Source of the DNA: VBAS01 sp964508655
GTDB lineage: Bacteria > Bacteroidota > Bacteroidia > Chitinophagales > Chitinophagaceae
Reading direction: 5' to 3'
Assembly (NCBI GenBank): GCA_964508655.1
Contig: CAZDUO010000028.1
Location: 1-45,134, forward strand
DNA length: 45,134 nucleotides
Shown here: positions 45,041 through 45,134 of the stretch, one piece after another
How the letters are laid out: each line of letters opens with the position of its first letter
Position numbering within the stretch: the first letter of the stretch is position 1
Translations under genes and position numbers: made by a program
Notes under the pieces: model-generated
The model's database searches: none
What the model was told of the DNA's origin: nothing
What the model saw: only the letters and a program-made list of their open reading frames with translations

Positions 45041-45080
45041 AATGCCCTCCACCCGCCAGCTTGCCGCCAGCATGTTTGCC
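45041..45080 (+). repeat. Direct repeat, right copy, flanking the AbiEii module
   Basis: The copy starting AATGCCCTCCACCCGCCAG matches 43984-44023 with about five differences. It continues into a hairpin (45078-45101, GCCTGC with GCAGGC) that reads like a widespread Bacteroidota intergenic repeat, so the flanking repeats may be two members of that repeat family rather than insertion marks. Confidence 0.7.
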
Positions 45081-45134
45081 TGCCGAAGCCTTTGTGCAGG
45101 CGGGTTTACAGGTATTACCGGGTTAAAATTTTTT

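Overview
The window looks like a chromosomal segment of a Bacteroidota bacterium, most likely near the Chitinophagaceae. This rests on gene content rather than a database match. The markers are a TonB-dependent receptor with an N-terminal carboxypeptidase-regulatory-like domain, LytTR and NarL two-component pairs, a periplasmic two-component-propeller histidine kinase, a type IX secretion C-terminal signal, tandem Asp-box (VPS10/BNR) proteins, an ECF sigma/anti-sigma pair and many Lys-Lys-initiated lipoproteins. No tRNA, rRNA, CRISPR array or IS transposase was seen.

Layout. 1-2400: two small exported proteins, terminators and one copy of a fold-back repeat. 2.4-7.9 kb: a TPR histidine kinase broken by one in-frame TGA, its LytTR response regulator, a TonB-dependent receptor and a relic of a second LytTR gene. 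8.1-12.2 kb: a signalling cluster with a small unknown protein, a polytopic membrane protein, a NarX-like kinase and NarL regulator, then a tandem duplicate in which the kinase has lost its phospho-acceptor His and ATP site while the regulator is intact. 12.2-16.9 kb: a propeller histidine kinase converging on the second regulator with no gap, divergent from a clostripain-like (C11) protease. 16.9-19.8 kb: a minus-strand run of a 31-residue basic protein, two paralogous lipoproteins, a hemerythrin-like protein and a 58-residue protein. 20-22.4 kb: a GH109 glycosidase whose 3' end is repeated 950 bp downstream, with a HEPN/nucleotidyltransferase pair between the copies. 22.4-33.5 kb: minus-strand exported proteins (TPR, DUF4331 with sorting domain, two VPS10-like proteins, a LolA-like protein). 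33.5-36.3 kb: adenine deaminase, three stacked hairpins and two small paralogous unknown proteins. 36.3-42.3 kb: a membrane-anchored TPR-CHAT protein, a PKD-domain protein and a ZU5-like lipoprotein. 42.5-45.1 kb: an ECF sigma/anti-sigma operon and an AbiEii-type toxin module between direct repeats.

The most unusual signal is a short inverted repeat, consensus ACCCGTGTTTTCACGGGT on the gene-sense strand. It occurs five times (7956, 10788, 17178, 17897, 18702), each time in the same orientation about 75-185 bp upstream of a start codon. The genes behind it are the small unknown protein, the degenerate kinase/regulator pair, the basic peptide and both paralogous lipoproteins. I infer a small regulon that may be controlled by the NarL-type regulators encoded here. 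Two other patterns stand out: both toxin-antitoxin-like modules lie between direct repeats, and several genes left 3'-end relics or decayed copies.
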